Source: Pantoea deleyi (GTDB lineage Bacteria > Pseudomonadota > Gammaproteobacteria > Enterobacterales > Enterobacteriaceae). Taken from it: 64,000 bases of DNA. Below are positions 1 to 8,882 of this stretch, piece after piece. The notes under the pieces are model-generated. The model ran no database searches and was not told the origin of the DNA. It was given only the letters and a program-made list of their open reading frames with translations. The stretch lies in NCBI RefSeq assembly GCF_022647325.1, contig NZ_CP071405.1, positions 1,984,001-2,048,000 of the forward strand, read 5' to 3'. The stretch's first letter is position 1. Every line of letters starts with the position of its first letter. Position numbers and translations under genes: made by a program.

Positions 1-986
1 TGATCAGCCGCTGTGTTGGCTCGCTGCGTAAAGTGCTGACGCCGGTTGTGACCGGCACGGTGATCACCCTGATTGGCATCAGCCTGATCAAGGTCAGCAT
101 CACCGACTGGGCGGGCGGACACAACGCCACCGATTTTGGATCGCCCGGCAACCTGGCGCTGGGGGCGCTGACGCTGCTGGTGATTGTGGCGCTGAACCGT
201 GCGCGTAACCGCTGGGCGCGGCTGGTGGCGGTGGTGGCCGGTATCGCGGTGGGATGCGTGGCGGCGGCCTTAACCGGGCATCTGCCGCTGACGATGACGC
301 CGCCGGAGCACTGGATCGTGCTGCCCGCGCTGTTCCGGTTTGGTTTTGCCTTCGACTGGACGATTTTTCTGCCCATCGCCCTGGTCGCCGTGATCGCGGT
401 GATCGAGGCCGTGGGCGATCTCACCGCCAACTGCCTGATCTCGCAACAGCCGATCACCGGCAAGCCGTTTCAGCAGCGGCTGCAGGGCGGCATCGTCGCC
501 GATGGCCTGAGCTGCGTGCTGGCGGCGGTGTTCTCCGCCTTTCCCAACACCACCTTTGCCCAGAACAACGGTGTTATCCAGATGACCGGCGTCGCCAGTC
601 GTTACGTCGGTATGCTGCTGGGCATGATGCTGGCGCTGCTGGGGCTTTTTCCCTTTATCGGCTCGCTGCTGCAGCAGATCCCGCCGCCGGTGCTGGGCGG
701 TGCGACCATCGTGATGTTTGGCAGCGTGGTGGCCGCCGGGATCCGGGTCATGACTCAGACGCCGCTGGGCCGTCGCGAGATGCTGATTGTGGCGATCGCC
801 TTTGGTATCGGTCTGGGCGTGGAAGCGGTGCCGGAGGTGCTGAAGCAGTTTCCGCCGCTGATTAACAGCCTGTTCGGTCATGCGGTAACAACCGGCGGCC
901 TTCTGGCGATCCTGCTTAACCTGGTGCTGCCCGACGAAGGGCAGGCGTCCGACGCGGTCGAGGCGGAGACGCTGACCGAGAGCTGA
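1..986 (+). CDS. NCS2 family xanthine/uracil-type permease, 3' part
   Basis: Inner-membrane nucleobase:cation symporter of the NCS2 (NAT) family; the gene enters from the left edge, and the reading frame is open from base 3, so a GTG at 33 is probably internal. About 325 C-terminal residues are present with several hydrophobic helices. The family signature is clear: QNNGVIQMTGVASRYVG around residue 185 of the visible part, preceded by the acidic EAVGDLTA segment that in XanQ/XanP contains a substrate-contacting glutamate. The sequence resembles E. coli XanQ more than UraA. Xanthine or a related purine is the likely substrate, which fits the guaD-xdh-hpxO genes downstream, but specificity cannot be read with certainty. 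It ends at a bidirectional hairpin shared with osmV. Confidence 0.85.
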   Translation, partial: ISRCVGSLRKVLTPVVTGTVITLIGISLIKVSITDWAGGHNATDFGSPGNLALGALTLLVIVALNRARNRWARLVAVVAGIAVGCVAAALTGHLPLTMTPPEHWIVLPALFRFGFAFDWTIFLPIALVAVIAVIEAVGDLTANCLISQQPITGKPFQQRLQGGIVADGLSCVLAAVFSAFPNTTFAQNNGVIQMTGVASRYVGMLLGMMLALLGLFPFIGSLLQQIPPPVLGGATIVMFGSVVAAGIRVMTQTPLGRREMLIVAIAFGIGLGVEAVPEVLKQFPPLINSLFGHAVTTGGLLAILLNLVLPDEGQASDAVEAETLTES

Positions 987-1102
987 GCCTGACGCTTCAG
1001 ACAATTAAAACAGAAACATTGGTTTGACAACTGAGGCAGAATTTAACGCGAAGGGGGCCTGTGTTAGTTGCAAACCCCGACGGGCCAGGGATGGCGTAGA
1101 AA

Positions 1103-1127
1103 AAAAAGGGCCAGCATGGCCCTTTTT
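1103..1127. terminator. Bidirectional Rho-independent terminator
   Basis: A 10-bp perfect stem (AAAAAGGGCC / GGCCCTTTTT) with loop AGCAT. It lies between the convergent permease and osmV genes and has A-tracts and T-tracts suitable for termination on both strands. Confidence 0.85.
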
Positions 1128-1147
1128 GTATCATGGACAGAAGGGAA

Positions 1148-2284
1148 TTACGGATTGAGACGACGACGGGTACGCCCCGAACTGAGGTAGTCTGCGATAT
1201 AATCCTGCGAGATCTCCCCGCTGTAGCGCCCCTCTTCATCGACGATCGGCATCCAGACGGTGTTGTGCTCATAGAGTTTGGAGAGCACGACACGCAGGTT
1301 CTCCTCTGCTTTGCCCGTCACCCTGAAGGTGTGCAGCTTCTCTTCGCAGCGGCCGCTGACGTTTCGCGCCTCACGACGCTTCACAAAGCCCAGCGGTTTG
1401 CCATCCTCGTCGACCACGGTAATCGAGCGCATATCGTTCTCATCCATGGTGCCAAAGGCTTCCGCCAGCGGCGTGGAGCGGCGCACGGTGATGGTCGGCT
1501 GCTGGTCGGTCACGTCGCCCGCCTGCACCAGTAACAGACGCTTCAGCGTGCGGTCCTGGCCGACGAAGGAGCCGACAAACTCATTGGCCGGGGTCGCCAG
1601 CAGCTCATCCGGGCTGGCGCACTGCACGATTTTGCCCTGACCAAACACCGCGATGCGGTCTCCCAGCTTCAGCGCCTCGTCGATATCGTGGCTCACCAGC
1701 ATCACGGTTTTCTTCAGCTGACGCTGCATGTCCAGGAACTCATTCTGGATCACTTCGCGGTTAATCGGGTCAACCGCACCAAAAGGCTCATCCATCAGCA
1801 GCACCGGTGGATCCGCCGCCAGCGCACGGATTACGCCGATACGCTGCTGCTGACCGCCGGACATCTCACGCGGATAGCGATGCAGAAACTTTTTAGGATC
1901 GAGTGCCACCATGCTCATCAGCTCGGTGGCGCGCTCGTGACACTGCTTTTTGTTCCAGCCGAGCATCCGCGGCACCACAGTGATGTTCTCCTCGATGGTC
2001 ATGTTGGGAAACAGACCAATCTGCTGGATCACATAGCCGATGTTGCGGCGCAGGGTGGTGGTGTCCTGGGTGCTGGTATCTTCCCCGTTGATCAGGATGC
2101 GGCCACTGGTGGCGGGGATCAGCCGGTTAATCATCTTCAGCGTGGTGGTTTTACCGCAGCCCGACGGGCCGAGCAGCACGCACATCTCACCGGCTGGCAC
2201 ATGCAGGCTGACGTTATCGACGGCGTTATTGGTGGTGCCGTTTTTCTGGATAAAGGTTTTCGTCAGGTTTTCCAGCGTTATCAT
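1148..2284 (-). CDS. osmV: OsmU osmoprotectant ABC transporter, ATP-binding subunit OsmV
   Basis: Cytoplasmic ATPase that powers uptake of glycine betaine/choline-type osmoprotectants with OsmW, OsmX and OsmY. The 378-residue protein has Walker A GPSGCGKTT near residue 40, Q-loop VIQQIGLFP, signature SGGQQQR near 143, Walker B VLLMDEP and a switch histidine in VSHD. Two CBS-like repeats follow from about residue 255 (ITVVDEDGKPLGFV, WMPIVDEEGRY), as in OpuCA/ProV-type ATPases, where CBS domains sense ionic strength. It is last in the osmYXWV transcript; its ATG overlaps the osmW stop (TAATGA). The gene order and sizes match Salmonella OsmU rather than the E. coli YehWXYZ arrangement. Confidence 0.92.
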   Translation of the reverse strand: MITLENLTKTFIQKNGTTNNAVDNVSLHVPAGEMCVLLGPSGCGKTTTLKMINRLIPATSGRILINGEDTSTQDTTTLRRNIGYVIQQIGLFPNMTIEENITVVPRMLGWNKKQCHERATELMSMVALDPKKFLHRYPREMSGGQQQRIGVIRALAADPPVLLMDEPFGAVDPINREVIQNEFLDMQRQLKKTVMLVSHDIDEALKLGDRIAVFGQGKIVQCASPDELLATPANEFVGSFVGQDRTLKRLLLVQAGDVTDQQPTITVRRSTPLAEAFGTMDENDMRSITVVDEDGKPLGFVKRREARNVSGRCEEKLHTFRVTGKAEENLRVVLSKLYEHNTVWMPIVDEEGRYSGEISQDYIADYLSSGRTRRRLNP

Positions 2285-2931
2285 TATCGAATCCCCTTTG
2301 GAGTCAGCGCCTGCTGCAGACGATGCAGCAGCCAGTCAAGAAAAATAGCCAGCAGACAAATCATCAGTGCCCCGGCAATCAGCATACGAATATCACTGCC
2401 GCTGATCCCATCCAGCAGCAGCTGTCCCAGACCGCCTGCGCCAATTACCGCGGCGATCGCCATCACGCCAACGTTCATCACCACGGCGGTCCGGATGCCG
2501 CCGAAAATCACCGGCAGCGCCATCGGGATCTCTACCCAGCGCAGACGCTGCCAGAAGGTCATGCCGATGCCGCGACCCGCTTCACGCAGGCCATCCGGCA
2601 GGTTCTCCAGCGCGGTGTGGGTGTTACGCACGATAGGCAGCAGCGAGTAGAGGAACACCGCCGTAATCGCGGGCAGCGCCCCGATACCCTGACCGATCAG
2701 CGAAAACAGCGGGATCATCAGGCCAAACAGGGCAATGGTCGGAATGGTCAGTACCACGGTGGCGATCCCCAGAATCGGGGTTGCCAGCCATCTGACGCGC
2801 ACGATCAGAATGCCCAGCGGCACGCCAATCACAATCGCCAGGCCCACCGCCACCAGAACCAGCCAGCTGTGCTGCCAGCTCAGGGTCAGCAGGGTGCTCC
2901 AGTTATCCATGATGTAGTGAAGGGTATCCAC
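2284..2931 (-). CDS. osmW: OsmU ABC transporter permease OsmW
   Basis: Inner-membrane channel subunit of the osmoprotectant importer, 215 residues, with about five to six hydrophobic helices. The binding-protein-dependent transport fold is visible with the EAA-type loop (LREAGRGIGMTFWQRLRWVEIPMALPVIFGGIRTA). The start is GTG at 2931, chosen because a strong AGGAGG (2936-2941 on the complementary strand) overlaps the osmX stop and sits four bases before it; an in-frame ATG seven codons later is the alternative. The stop overlaps the osmV start. The partner permease is OsmY, so the channel is probably a heterodimer. Confidence 0.9.
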   Translation of the reverse strand: MDTLHYIMDNWSTLLTLSWQHSWLVLVAVGLAIVIGVPLGILIVRVRWLATPILGIATVVLTIPTIALFGLMIPLFSLIGQGIGALPAITAVFLYSLLPIVRNTHTALENLPDGLREAGRGIGMTFWQRLRWVEIPMALPVIFGGIRTAVVMNVGVMAIAAVIGAGGLGQLLLDGISGSDIRMLIAGALMICLLAIFLDWLLHRLQQALTPKGIR

Positions 2932-2940
2932 AGTGCCTCC

Positions 2941-3852
2941 TTACAGCATGTTTTTGGATTGAAGGAAATCACGCGCCACTTTTTCCGGTGACTGGTGATC
3001 AATATCGACCCGCTTGTTCAGCTCGGTGATCGCCTCATCGGTGATCTGCGCCGAGAGCTGATTCAGCGCGCTGTCCAGCCCCGGGTGGCTCGCCAGCACA
3101 TCCTGGCGCACCACCGGCGTCACGTTATAGCTGGGGAAGAAGTGCTTATCATCCTCCAGCACTTTCAGGTCGAAGCCTTTGACGCGGCCATCGGTGGTGT
3201 AGATCAGCCCCGCATTCACAAAGCCGTCGCGGATCGCGTTATAGACCAGACCGGGGTCCATCTGGCGGATCTGCGGCCGATCCAGCGCCAGGTTGTAGGT
3301 CTTCTGCAGCGGCTTCAGGCCATCAGAGCGACCGGCAAACTCCAGATCCAGGCCCAGCCGCCAGTTGTTATCCGGGTCGGTTTTACGGATCTGCTCAATC
3401 TTCGCCACCAGCTGCGACATCGTGCTGATCCCCTGTTTTTCCGCCTCTTTGCGGGTCATGGCAAATGCGTAGGTGTTGTTCATCGGTGCCGGGTTCAGCC
3501 AGATCAGCCCCAGTTTTGCATCCAGCTTTTTCACCGTTTCATACGCCTGCTCTGAAGACATCGGCTGGCTGATGTGGTTGAAGATGATCAGGGAGGTGCC
3601 GGTATATTCCCAGACCATATCGATCTGTTTGTTCAGCAGCGCATTGCGGCCGATGGTGGTGGCGATATTGCGTTTCGGCACCACCTCAAAGCCTTTTTTC
3701 TGCAGCCATAGCACCGTCATGGCGGAGAGGATGTGCTGCTCGGTAAAACTTTTGGTGGCCATCACCAGCGGTGCTGCGGCCTGTGCCGTCTGGCTTATCA
3801 GCAGGGTTGCCGTCAGCGCGACAACGCTTTTCTTGATCCAGCGCGTTAGCAT
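2941..3852 (-). CDS. osmX: OsmU periplasmic osmoprotectant-binding protein OsmX
   Basis: Periplasmic solute receptor of the OpuAC family, 303 residues. A Sec signal peptide ([25 protein letters not shown], cleavage after about residue 25) precedes the mature chain starting [16 protein letters not shown], typical of betaine/choline receptors. The WEYTGTSL segment is the family hallmark around the ligand cage. It lies between the two permease genes, as in Salmonella osmVWXY, and should deliver ligand to OsmW/OsmY. The exact ligand cannot be read from sequence; glycine betaine or choline-O-sulfate are possibilities from the studied homologue. Confidence 0.9.
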   Translation of the reverse strand: MLTRWIKKSVVALTATLLISQTAQAAAPLVMATKSFTEQHILSAMTVLWLQKKGFEVVPKRNIATTIGRNALLNKQIDMVWEYTGTSLIIFNHISQPMSSEQAYETVKKLDAKLGLIWLNPAPMNNTYAFAMTRKEAEKQGISTMSQLVAKIEQIRKTDPDNNWRLGLDLEFAGRSDGLKPLQKTYNLALDRPQIRQMDPGLVYNAIRDGFVNAGLIYTTDGRVKGFDLKVLEDDKHFFPSYNVTPVVRQDVLASHPGLDSALNQLSAQITDEAITELNKRVDIDHQSPEKVARDFLQSKNML

Positions 3853-3868
3853 TTGAAATTCCTTATGG

Positions 3869-4585
3869 TCAGGCCGCGGCGTGCGGACTCAGAAAGCGGC
3901 CCAGCGCGGCCAGCATCATATCCAGAACCAGCGCCACCAGAGCGGTCGCGACGGCGCCCAGAATCAGCGTCGGGAAGTCGTTGAGATAGATGCCCGGGAA
4001 GATCAGCTCACCAAAACTGCTGGCGCCAATCAGGAAGGCCAGCGGCGCGGTGCCGACGTTGATGGCGGTGGCGATGCGCACGCCGGAGAGGATCACCGGC
4101 AGGGCATTCGGCAGTTCGACCTGACGCAGACGCTGCCATTTGGTCATGCCGATACCGTTTGCGGCTTCGAGCAGCGACGGCGGCACCGCGCTCAGACCCG
4201 AGAAGGTGTTACGGACGATGGGCAGCAGCGAGGCCAGGAACAGCGCAATCAGGGCCGGACGGTCGCCAATCCCGATGATGACCATCGCCAGCGCCAGCAC
4301 CGCCAGCGGCGGCAGGGTGTTACCGACGTTAAAAATCTGCATGACGGTTTCGGCCCAGCGGCGGGCAAAAGGGCGGCTGAGCAGGATGCCGCTGGGAATA
4401 CCGACCAGCAGCGCGAACAGCATGGACCAGAACACTAAGAAGAGATGTTGTTGCCCCAGATAGAGCAGATCGACTTTGCGGGCCACCAGCTGATCCCAGC
4501 CGAGGCCCCAGATCAGTACGGCGATTACCGCGACCACTGCAAGCAGCGCCAGACCGGCGCGTTTCGCCAGTGAAGCATTTTGCAT
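3869..4585 (-). CDS. osmY: OsmU ABC transporter permease OsmY
   Basis: Second membrane subunit of the osmoprotectant importer, 238 residues, with an N-terminal hydrophobic helix and the conserved EAA loop [35 protein letters not shown]. It is the first gene of the four-gene operon; the ribosome site GGGAGA lies just upstream. The name follows Salmonella OsmU nomenclature and must not be confused with the E. coli periplasmic BON protein also called OsmY. Osmotic induction is expected from the family but no specific regulatory site was recognised in the upstream 390 bases. Confidence 0.88.
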   Translation of the reverse strand: MQNASLAKRAGLALLAVVAVIAVLIWGLGWDQLVARKVDLLYLGQQHLFLVFWSMLFALLVGIPSGILLSRPFARRWAETVMQIFNVGNTLPPLAVLALAMVIIGIGDRPALIALFLASLLPIVRNTFSGLSAVPPSLLEAANGIGMTKWQRLRQVELPNALPVILSGVRIATAINVGTAPLAFLIGASSFGELIFPGIYLNDFPTLILGAVATALVALVLDMMLAALGRFLSPHAAA

Positions 4586-4977
4586 AGGAGATTCTCCCTG
4601 ATAACGATCTCAATTGTTATAACTGCCACAAACAGTCCGACAGATGCGGCAAAAACGGCCACCGCGCCCAAAACCGAAACTGCGATAAAATGTGGATGAA
4701 ATGACTGTTTATCCACGCTTTTTCAGCGGGTGCTGAATAAGATGCCTTATTGCTATAGCAGCCCTTTATCAGACAGGCCAGCTTTTCAGCCTTTAATCAG
4801 GAAGCGCAAATTCGGTTAAAATGGTGTTAAAGCCCCGTAGCGGCTGGGCTGGTGCGACAATAAAAAAATTTCATCGACTTTCGGTGACACCGTCACAGAA
4901 GGTGCAGAAAATGCGCACTGGCGGGAAACTCATCGGGCCGCTTTTCGGCTAGCCTTGCTGTTAAAAAAAGGAACCTT
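4586..4977. other. Divergent intergenic region, osmY / MFS exporter
   Basis: 392 bases that should hold the promoters of osmYXWV and of the exporter. An A+T-richer stretch at 4586-4760 contains several possible -10 elements, none decisive. It also carries an exact matS site at 4884-4896. No small gene was recognised. Confidence 0.5.
4884..4896. other. matS: matS site (MatP binding)
   Basis: GTGACACCGTCAC fits the 13-bp consensus GTGACRNYGTCAC exactly. MatP bound at such sites organises the terminus macrodomain of enterobacterial chromosomes. The presence of dif 33 kb to the right supports the call. Confidence 0.85.
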
Positions 4978-6444
4978 ATGACTGACAGCGCACAACTTCA
5001 GACCGGACACCGCCACTGGATCTTAATCGCCTGCATGCTGGCGATGTTTATGGCGGCAATCGAAGTCACCATCGTCGCCACCGCCATGCCTACCATTATC
5101 GCCGACCTGGGCGGGTTTTCGCAGTTTGGCTGGGTGTTCTCTATCTATCTGCTGACCCAGGCGGTGAGCGTGCCGCTCTACGGCCGGCTGGCGGACAGGG
5201 TCGGTCGCAAGACGATGTTTTTTGTCGGCACCACGATCTTCCTGCTGGGATCCGTACTGTGCGGGTTTGCGCACAGCATGTTCTGGCTCATCCTGTTCCG
5301 GGCGTTTCAGGGGCTGGGCGCGGGGGCCATCATGCCGCTCAGCTCCACCATCGTGGCCGATATCTACTCGCCGCGCGAACGCGCCAGCGTTCAGGGCTGG
5401 CTGTCCAGCGTCTGGGGCGTGGCCGCGATTGTCGGGCCGCTGACCGGAGCCTGGCTGGTGCAGCACTTCAGCTGGCCGGTGATTTTCTGGGTCAATCTGC
5501 CGATAGGCTTAATCAGTATGCTGATGCTGGCGCGCTGGCTGCCGTCACATCCGCAGGAAGAGGGCGCGCAGCCGCTGAACGTGGCGGGCAGCGGCTGGCT
5601 GATGCTCTGCGTGACCGCCCTGCTGACCGCGCTGCTGCAGGCGGAGCAACTGGGTCTCTGGCTGGTGCCGTTTCTGCTGGTGTCGCTGCTGGCGGGCTGG
5701 CAGCTCCGGCGGCATGAGCAGCGGGCCGCGGCACCGCTGTTTCCGCTGGTGATCTGGCGCAGCCGGCTGATTGTGGCGGGGAACGCGGGTAACCTGATTA
5801 TCGGGGCAGCCATGATGGGGATCAGCGCCTTTCTGCCCACCTGGATTCAGGGCATCCGCGGCGGCTCACCGCTGCAGGCGGGCAGCGTGCTGGCGATGAT
5901 GTCGATTGGCTGGCCGCTGGCCAGCACCCTCAGCGGCAGACTGATGCTGCGTACCTCCTATCGCTTCACCGCCCAGCTCGGCGTACTGCTGCTGGTGACC
6001 GGCAGCGCACTACTGCTGTTTCTGCAGCCTGCAAGCTCCTTGTTTCAGGCGGGCTTTACGGCCTTCCTGATCGGCACCGGTATGGGGATGACCAGCACGA
6101 CCTTCCTGGTGTCGGTACAGAACCAGGCGGATTATCAGATTCGCGGCATCTGTACCGCGTCAATCATGTTCAGCCGGATGATCGGGTCGGCGGTGGGGAC
6201 GGCCATTATGGGCGCAGTGCTCAACCTCAACCTGCAGTGGCGTCTGCCGGATATTCAGGATCCGGTGCAGCAGATTATGTCCGCTCAGAGCCGTCAGCAG
6301 TTACCGCCGGAGACGCTGCAGCAGATGGTCGCGGCAATTGCCACATCGCTGCACTGGGTCTTTGTGGTGGCGCTGATTACGGCGCTGCTGGCGATAGGGG
6401 TGGCGTGGATGATGCCGCGTCAGCGGCCGGAACAGGCGGACTAG
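4978..6444 (+). CDS. MFS drug exporter, DHA2 (EmrB/QacA) family
   Basis: Proton-driven 14-helix exporter of the inner membrane, 488 residues, usual for DHA2. Visible motifs are motif A between helices 2 and 3 (GRLADRVGRK, about residue 75), motif B (FRAFQGLGAGA) and the antiporter motif C (VWGVAAIVGPLTGAWL, about residue 150). The start ATG follows AAGGAA at good spacing. No membrane fusion partner or regulator is adjacent, so it is not a classic emrAB operon. The substrate is unknown; multidrug or metabolite export is a family-level expectation. Confidence 0.85.
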   Translation: MTDSAQLQTGHRHWILIACMLAMFMAAIEVTIVATAMPTIIADLGGFSQFGWVFSIYLLTQAVSVPLYGRLADRVGRKTMFFVGTTIFLLGSVLCGFAHSMFWLILFRAFQGLGAGAIMPLSSTIVADIYSPRERASVQGWLSSVWGVAAIVGPLTGAWLVQHFSWPVIFWVNLPIGLISMLMLARWLPSHPQEEGAQPLNVAGSGWLMLCVTALLTALLQAEQLGLWLVPFLLVSLLAGWQLRRHEQRAAAPLFPLVIWRSRLIVAGNAGNLIIGAAMMGISAFLPTWIQGIRGGSPLQAGSVLAMMSIGWPLASTLSGRLMLRTSYRFTAQLGVLLLVTGSALLLFLQPASSLFQAGFTAFLIGTGMGMTSTTFLVSVQNQADYQIRGICTASIMFSRMIGSAVGTAIMGAVLNLNLQWRLPDIQDPVQQIMSAQSRQQLPPETLQQMVAAIATSLHWVFVVALITALLAIGVAWMMPRQRPEQAD

Positions 6445-6448
6445 CAGG

Positions 6449-6470
6449 CAGGGCGGGGAGGGCCGCCCTG
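6449..6470. terminator. Hairpin between convergent genes
   Basis: CAGGGCGG / CCGCCCTG stem of 8 bp with a 6-base loop, between the exporter stop and the stop of the facing DUF1161 gene. There is no long T-tract, so termination may be weak. Confidence 0.5.
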
Positions 6471-6482
6471 ATCTGAAACGGA

Positions 6483-6782
6483 CTACTGTGCTGGCGCGTC
6501 CTGCGAACTGCCGGCACTGGCGGGCACACTGGCGTCGTTGTCGCTGCCCGTGCGTTTATAAACGATCTTCTGGGTGTCGTTGTCACAATGGCCGACGACC
6601 TGACCGCCCGCCTGATCAACCTGATCGTTGGCGACGATGTCGAGACTGAAGCCCGATTCGGGTACGCCGTTCTGAATAATTTTCTGGCTGATATCGGCTT
6701 TTACTGACTCACAGGATGCCTGCGCCATCAGCGGCAGAGCAAACAACGCCGCAGTGAACAACACTCTCTGTAGCTTCATCAC
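6483..6782 (-). CDS. DUF1161 family small periplasmic protein
   Basis: 99-residue exported protein. The signal peptide MMKLQRVLFTAALFALPLMAQA ends before SCESVKADISQKI. The mature part has two cysteines (CESV and VGHCDND) likely to form a disulfide, and the family core GVPESGFSLDIV and GGQVVGHCDNDTQKIVYKR. The final 25 residues are low-complexity Ala/Ser/Asp. No function is established for this family. It sits 42 bases downstream of ynfB on the same strand and may be cotranscribed with it. Confidence 0.8.
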   Translation of the reverse strand: MMKLQRVLFTAALFALPLMAQASCESVKADISQKIIQNGVPESGFSLDIVANDQVDQAGGQVVGHCDNDTQKIVYKRTGSDNDASVPASAGSSQDAPAQ

Positions 6783-6824
6783 GTCTTCCTTATGTTAGTC
6801 GTCCGTCATTACTATAGCGCAAAT

Positions 6825-7148
6825 TCAGGGGGTAACCGGGCGGCCTGAACGGCGGTCCAGACAGCGCAGGGTGTTGGGTTCCCAGTAGGCGTTAAGATTG
6901 AGGCTCTGCTCGCACTTGTCACGGGTATCAAATGCCCGGTCGGTTTTGTCGAACTCTTTCTCGACGCGGCTGTTCACCTTGTTGCGCAGCATCCGCGTGT
7001 CATTCCATTGCTCTTTGTCCTGACGCGCCGCTTCATTGCTCAGCGCAGAGCTGCCATCTTCAATGATCAGACGATTGGTATTGGCTGTCGCAGTCAGGGC
7101 CGCGGTGGAAAGCAGCACCATCAGCACGGCAGGGATCATTTTTTTCAT
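6825..7148 (-). CDS. ynfB: YnfB family (UPF0482) periplasmic protein
   Basis: 107-residue secreted protein of unknown function. A Sec signal peptide (about 22 residues) precedes a conserved core with [23 protein letters not shown] and the C-terminal block [20 protein letters not shown], very close to E. coli YnfB. Two cysteines could pair. Divergent from ynfA, as in E. coli, where the two genes are also neighbours; this conserved linkage strengthens both calls. Confidence 0.88.
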   Translation of the reverse strand: MKKMIPAVLMVLLSTAALTATANTNRLIIEDGSSALSNEAARQDKEQWNDTRMLRNKVNSRVEKEFDKTDRAFDTRDKCEQSLNLNAYWEPNTLRCLDRRSGRPVTP

Positions 7149-7381
7149 TACATTATCCTTTAGTTAACGCAAACCATACTCTCTGCGACGGCGGTAGCAG
7201 CGGGCCTGCCAGGAGCTGGCCCATCAGGCTGTTTCAGCGATGACGCTCAACCCGGTCAGTGCACGCGCCTGCCCGGTCGCTCTGCAATAATCCAGCCCGA
7301 TGGCAGAGGCTTTTAGTATATCATCGCCGTTTCTTTGCTCACCAGCGGTGAGTCATTTGTTTACGTTCGGGAGAGGAACCG

Positions 7382-7711
7382 GTGCTGATTAAGACCGCCT
7401 TGCTGTTTTTTATTACCGCGCTGGCGGAGATTACCGGCTGTTTTCTGCCGTGGCTGTGGCTGAAAAAAGGGGGCTCCGTCTGGCTGCTGCTGCCTGCGGC
7501 GGCGAGCCTGGCACTCTTTGTCTGGCTGCTGACCCTGCATCCGGCGGCCAGTGGCCGGGTCTACGCCGCTTACGGGGGCGTCTATGTCCTGACGGCGCTG
7601 CTCTGGCTGCGGGTCGTGGATGGCGTGAAGTTAAGCGCGTGGGACTGGAGCGGGGCGTTGATTGCGTTCAGCGGGATGCTGATCATCGTGCTGGGCTGGG
7701 GGCGGGGATAA
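7382..7711 (+). CDS. ynfA: YnfA family (UPF0060) inner-membrane protein
   Basis: Four-helix membrane protein of 109 residues, related to the small multidrug resistance fold. The segment [20 protein letters not shown] is almost identical to E. coli YnfA. The start appears to be GTG (7382) directly after GAGAGGAACC; no ATG is available nearby. Some homologues have been linked to efflux, but substrate and physiological role here are unknown. It ends at a hairpin shared with ydfG. Confidence 0.88.
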   Translation: MLIKTALLFFITALAEITGCFLPWLWLKKGGSVWLLLPAAASLALFVWLLTLHPAASGRVYAAYGGVYVLTALLWLRVVDGVKLSAWDWSGALIAFSGMLIIVLGWGRG

Positions 7712-7730
7712 CGCCAGCCGGTGCTGGCGT
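7711..7730. terminator. Hairpin between ynfA and ydfG
   Basis: A perfect 8-bp stem ACGCCAGC / GCTGGCGT with loop CGGT begins at the last base of ynfA and lies just before the ydfG stop. It is T-poor, so it is a candidate bidirectional terminator only. Confidence 0.55.
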
Positions 7731-7738
7731 CGTGGCAG

Positions 7739-8485
7739 TTAAGGCTTGTGGACTTTCAGGCCCGCCAGGGTCTGACTGACCGGCATCATCTCTAGGGTGT
7801 TGATGTTGACGTGCTTCGGCAGCGTCGCGACCCACCAGACCGCCTCGGTCACATCCTCCGGCGTCAGGGCGGTGGCGCCTTCATAGACCTGACCCGCTTT
7901 GTCATCGTCACCTTTGAAACGGACGTTAGAAAACTCCGTGCCGCCCACCAGACCCGGCTCAATGTCGGTCACGCGCAGCGCGGTGCCGTGCAGGTCGGTG
8001 CGCAGATTCAGGCTGAACTGGCGCACAAAGGCTTTGGTCGCACCATAGACGTTGCCCCCGGCATAGGGCCAGCTACCGGCAATCGACCCGATATTGATGA
8101 TATGACCCACGTTGCGCTCCACCATCTGCGGCAGCAGGGCGCGGGTCATGTAGACCAGCCCTTTGGTGTTGGTGTCGATCATATTTTCCCAGTCCTCCAC
8201 GCTGGCCTTGTGCGCAGGCTCGATGCCCAGCGCCAGACCGGCATTGTTGACCAGCACGTCGATATTGTGCCATTCGGCCGGAAGCTGGCTCACCGCCTCC
8301 TCAATCGCGGCGCGGTTACGTACGTCGAACTGCACCGTATAGAGGTTGTCGCCCAGCTCCTCTTTCAGCGCTTTCAGACGCTCGGCGCGGCGTCCGGTGG
8401 CGATCACTTTATGACCATTTTCGATGAAGCGGCGGGTGATGCTTTGACCAAAACCGGCGGTCGCGCCGGTGACAAAAATAATCAT
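7739..8485 (-). CDS. ydfG: NADP-dependent 3-hydroxy acid/serine dehydrogenase YdfG
   Basis: Cytoplasmic short-chain dehydrogenase, 248 residues, the E. coli YdfG length. It oxidises L-allo-threonine, serine and 3-hydroxy acids with NADP in the studied homologue and belongs to the malonic semialdehyde reductase group. Visible motifs: TGATAGFG cofactor loop at residues 6-13, NNAG near 80, catalytic Ser in INIGSIAGSW, and YGATK (Tyr/Lys pair) near 147. The start was set at ATG 8485 because AAGGAACAG precedes it and homology begins with MIIFVTG; the open frame extends 90 codons further upstream but that part is promoter DNA. Confidence 0.93.
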   Translation of the reverse strand: MIIFVTGATAGFGQSITRRFIENGHKVIATGRRAERLKALKEELGDNLYTVQFDVRNRAAIEEAVSQLPAEWHNIDVLVNNAGLALGIEPAHKASVEDWENMIDTNTKGLVYMTRALLPQMVERNVGHIINIGSIAGSWPYAGGNVYGATKAFVRQFSLNLRTDLHGTALRVTDIEPGLVGGTEFSNVRFKGDDDKAGQVYEGATALTPEDVTEAVWWVATLPKHVNINTLEMMPVSQTLAGLKVHKP

Positions 8486-8620
8486 CTCACTGTTCCTTAT
8501 GCCATTTTCAGAGTCGATGGCTTCACCATAGCATTTCATTTCCGCTTCTGCGCGTGGAAAAACAGCCTGCCCGCGAAACCGCGTTGACCGGGCGACCGGC
8601 TGCGCCTTTTCAGGGCAGGC

Positions 8621-8637
8621 TGCACCGTTAAGGGGCA
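8621..8637. promoter_or_regulatory. Candidate NtrC-type site upstream of guaD
   Basis: TGCACCGTTAAGGGGCA has the TGCAC...GCA dyad and 17-bp length of NtrC sites; the right half GGGGCA deviates by one base from GGTGCA. It lies about 210 bases before the expected sigma-54 start site, a usable enhancer distance. A similar dyad lies upstream of hpxO. Weak by itself. Confidence 0.35.
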
Positions 8638-8690
8638 GGTTGTCAGCGGGTTTGCCATACTCAGAGTATCTGGCTGGCGTAAAACCGAAT

Positions 8691-8725
8691 CGCAACCGTT
8701 TGCATCGGATCCGCAAACGGTTGCG
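8691..8725. promoter_or_regulatory. 35-bp inverted repeat upstream of guaD (activator or PurR-like operator)
   Basis: The arms CGCAACCGTTTGC and GCAAACGGTTGCG are perfect inverted copies separated by nine bases, with centres 22 bp apart. Each arm alone is also nearly palindromic and differs by one base from the PurR core CGCAAACGTTTGC. Its position, about 130 bases before the sigma-54 start site, would equally suit an enhancer for a purine-responsive sigma-54 activator. Confidence 0.75.
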
Positions 8726-8811
8726 AGCCTGCGCGGGGCCGGTTTTGTTGCGCAACGCCGCGAATTTTATTTAATTAACTGATTAGTAAGCGTTTTATTT
8801 AAATCCAGAAC

Positions 8812-8827
8812 TGGCACGCAGGTTGCA
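8812..8827 (+). promoter_or_regulatory. Sigma-54 (RpoN) promoter of guaD-xdhABC
   Basis: TGGCACG-N4-TTGCA matches the -24/-12 consensus without a mismatch, with GG and GC ten bases apart. The start of transcription is expected near 8839, 44 bases before guaD. The DNA between this promoter and the inverted repeat at 8691 is A+T-rich (8761-8808), as expected of a bend region. Confidence 0.9.
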
Positions 8828-8882
8828 AGGTTTACAAAGAAACTTTGCAGAGACACTCTCGCGCATTCAGAAAGGACAGACC

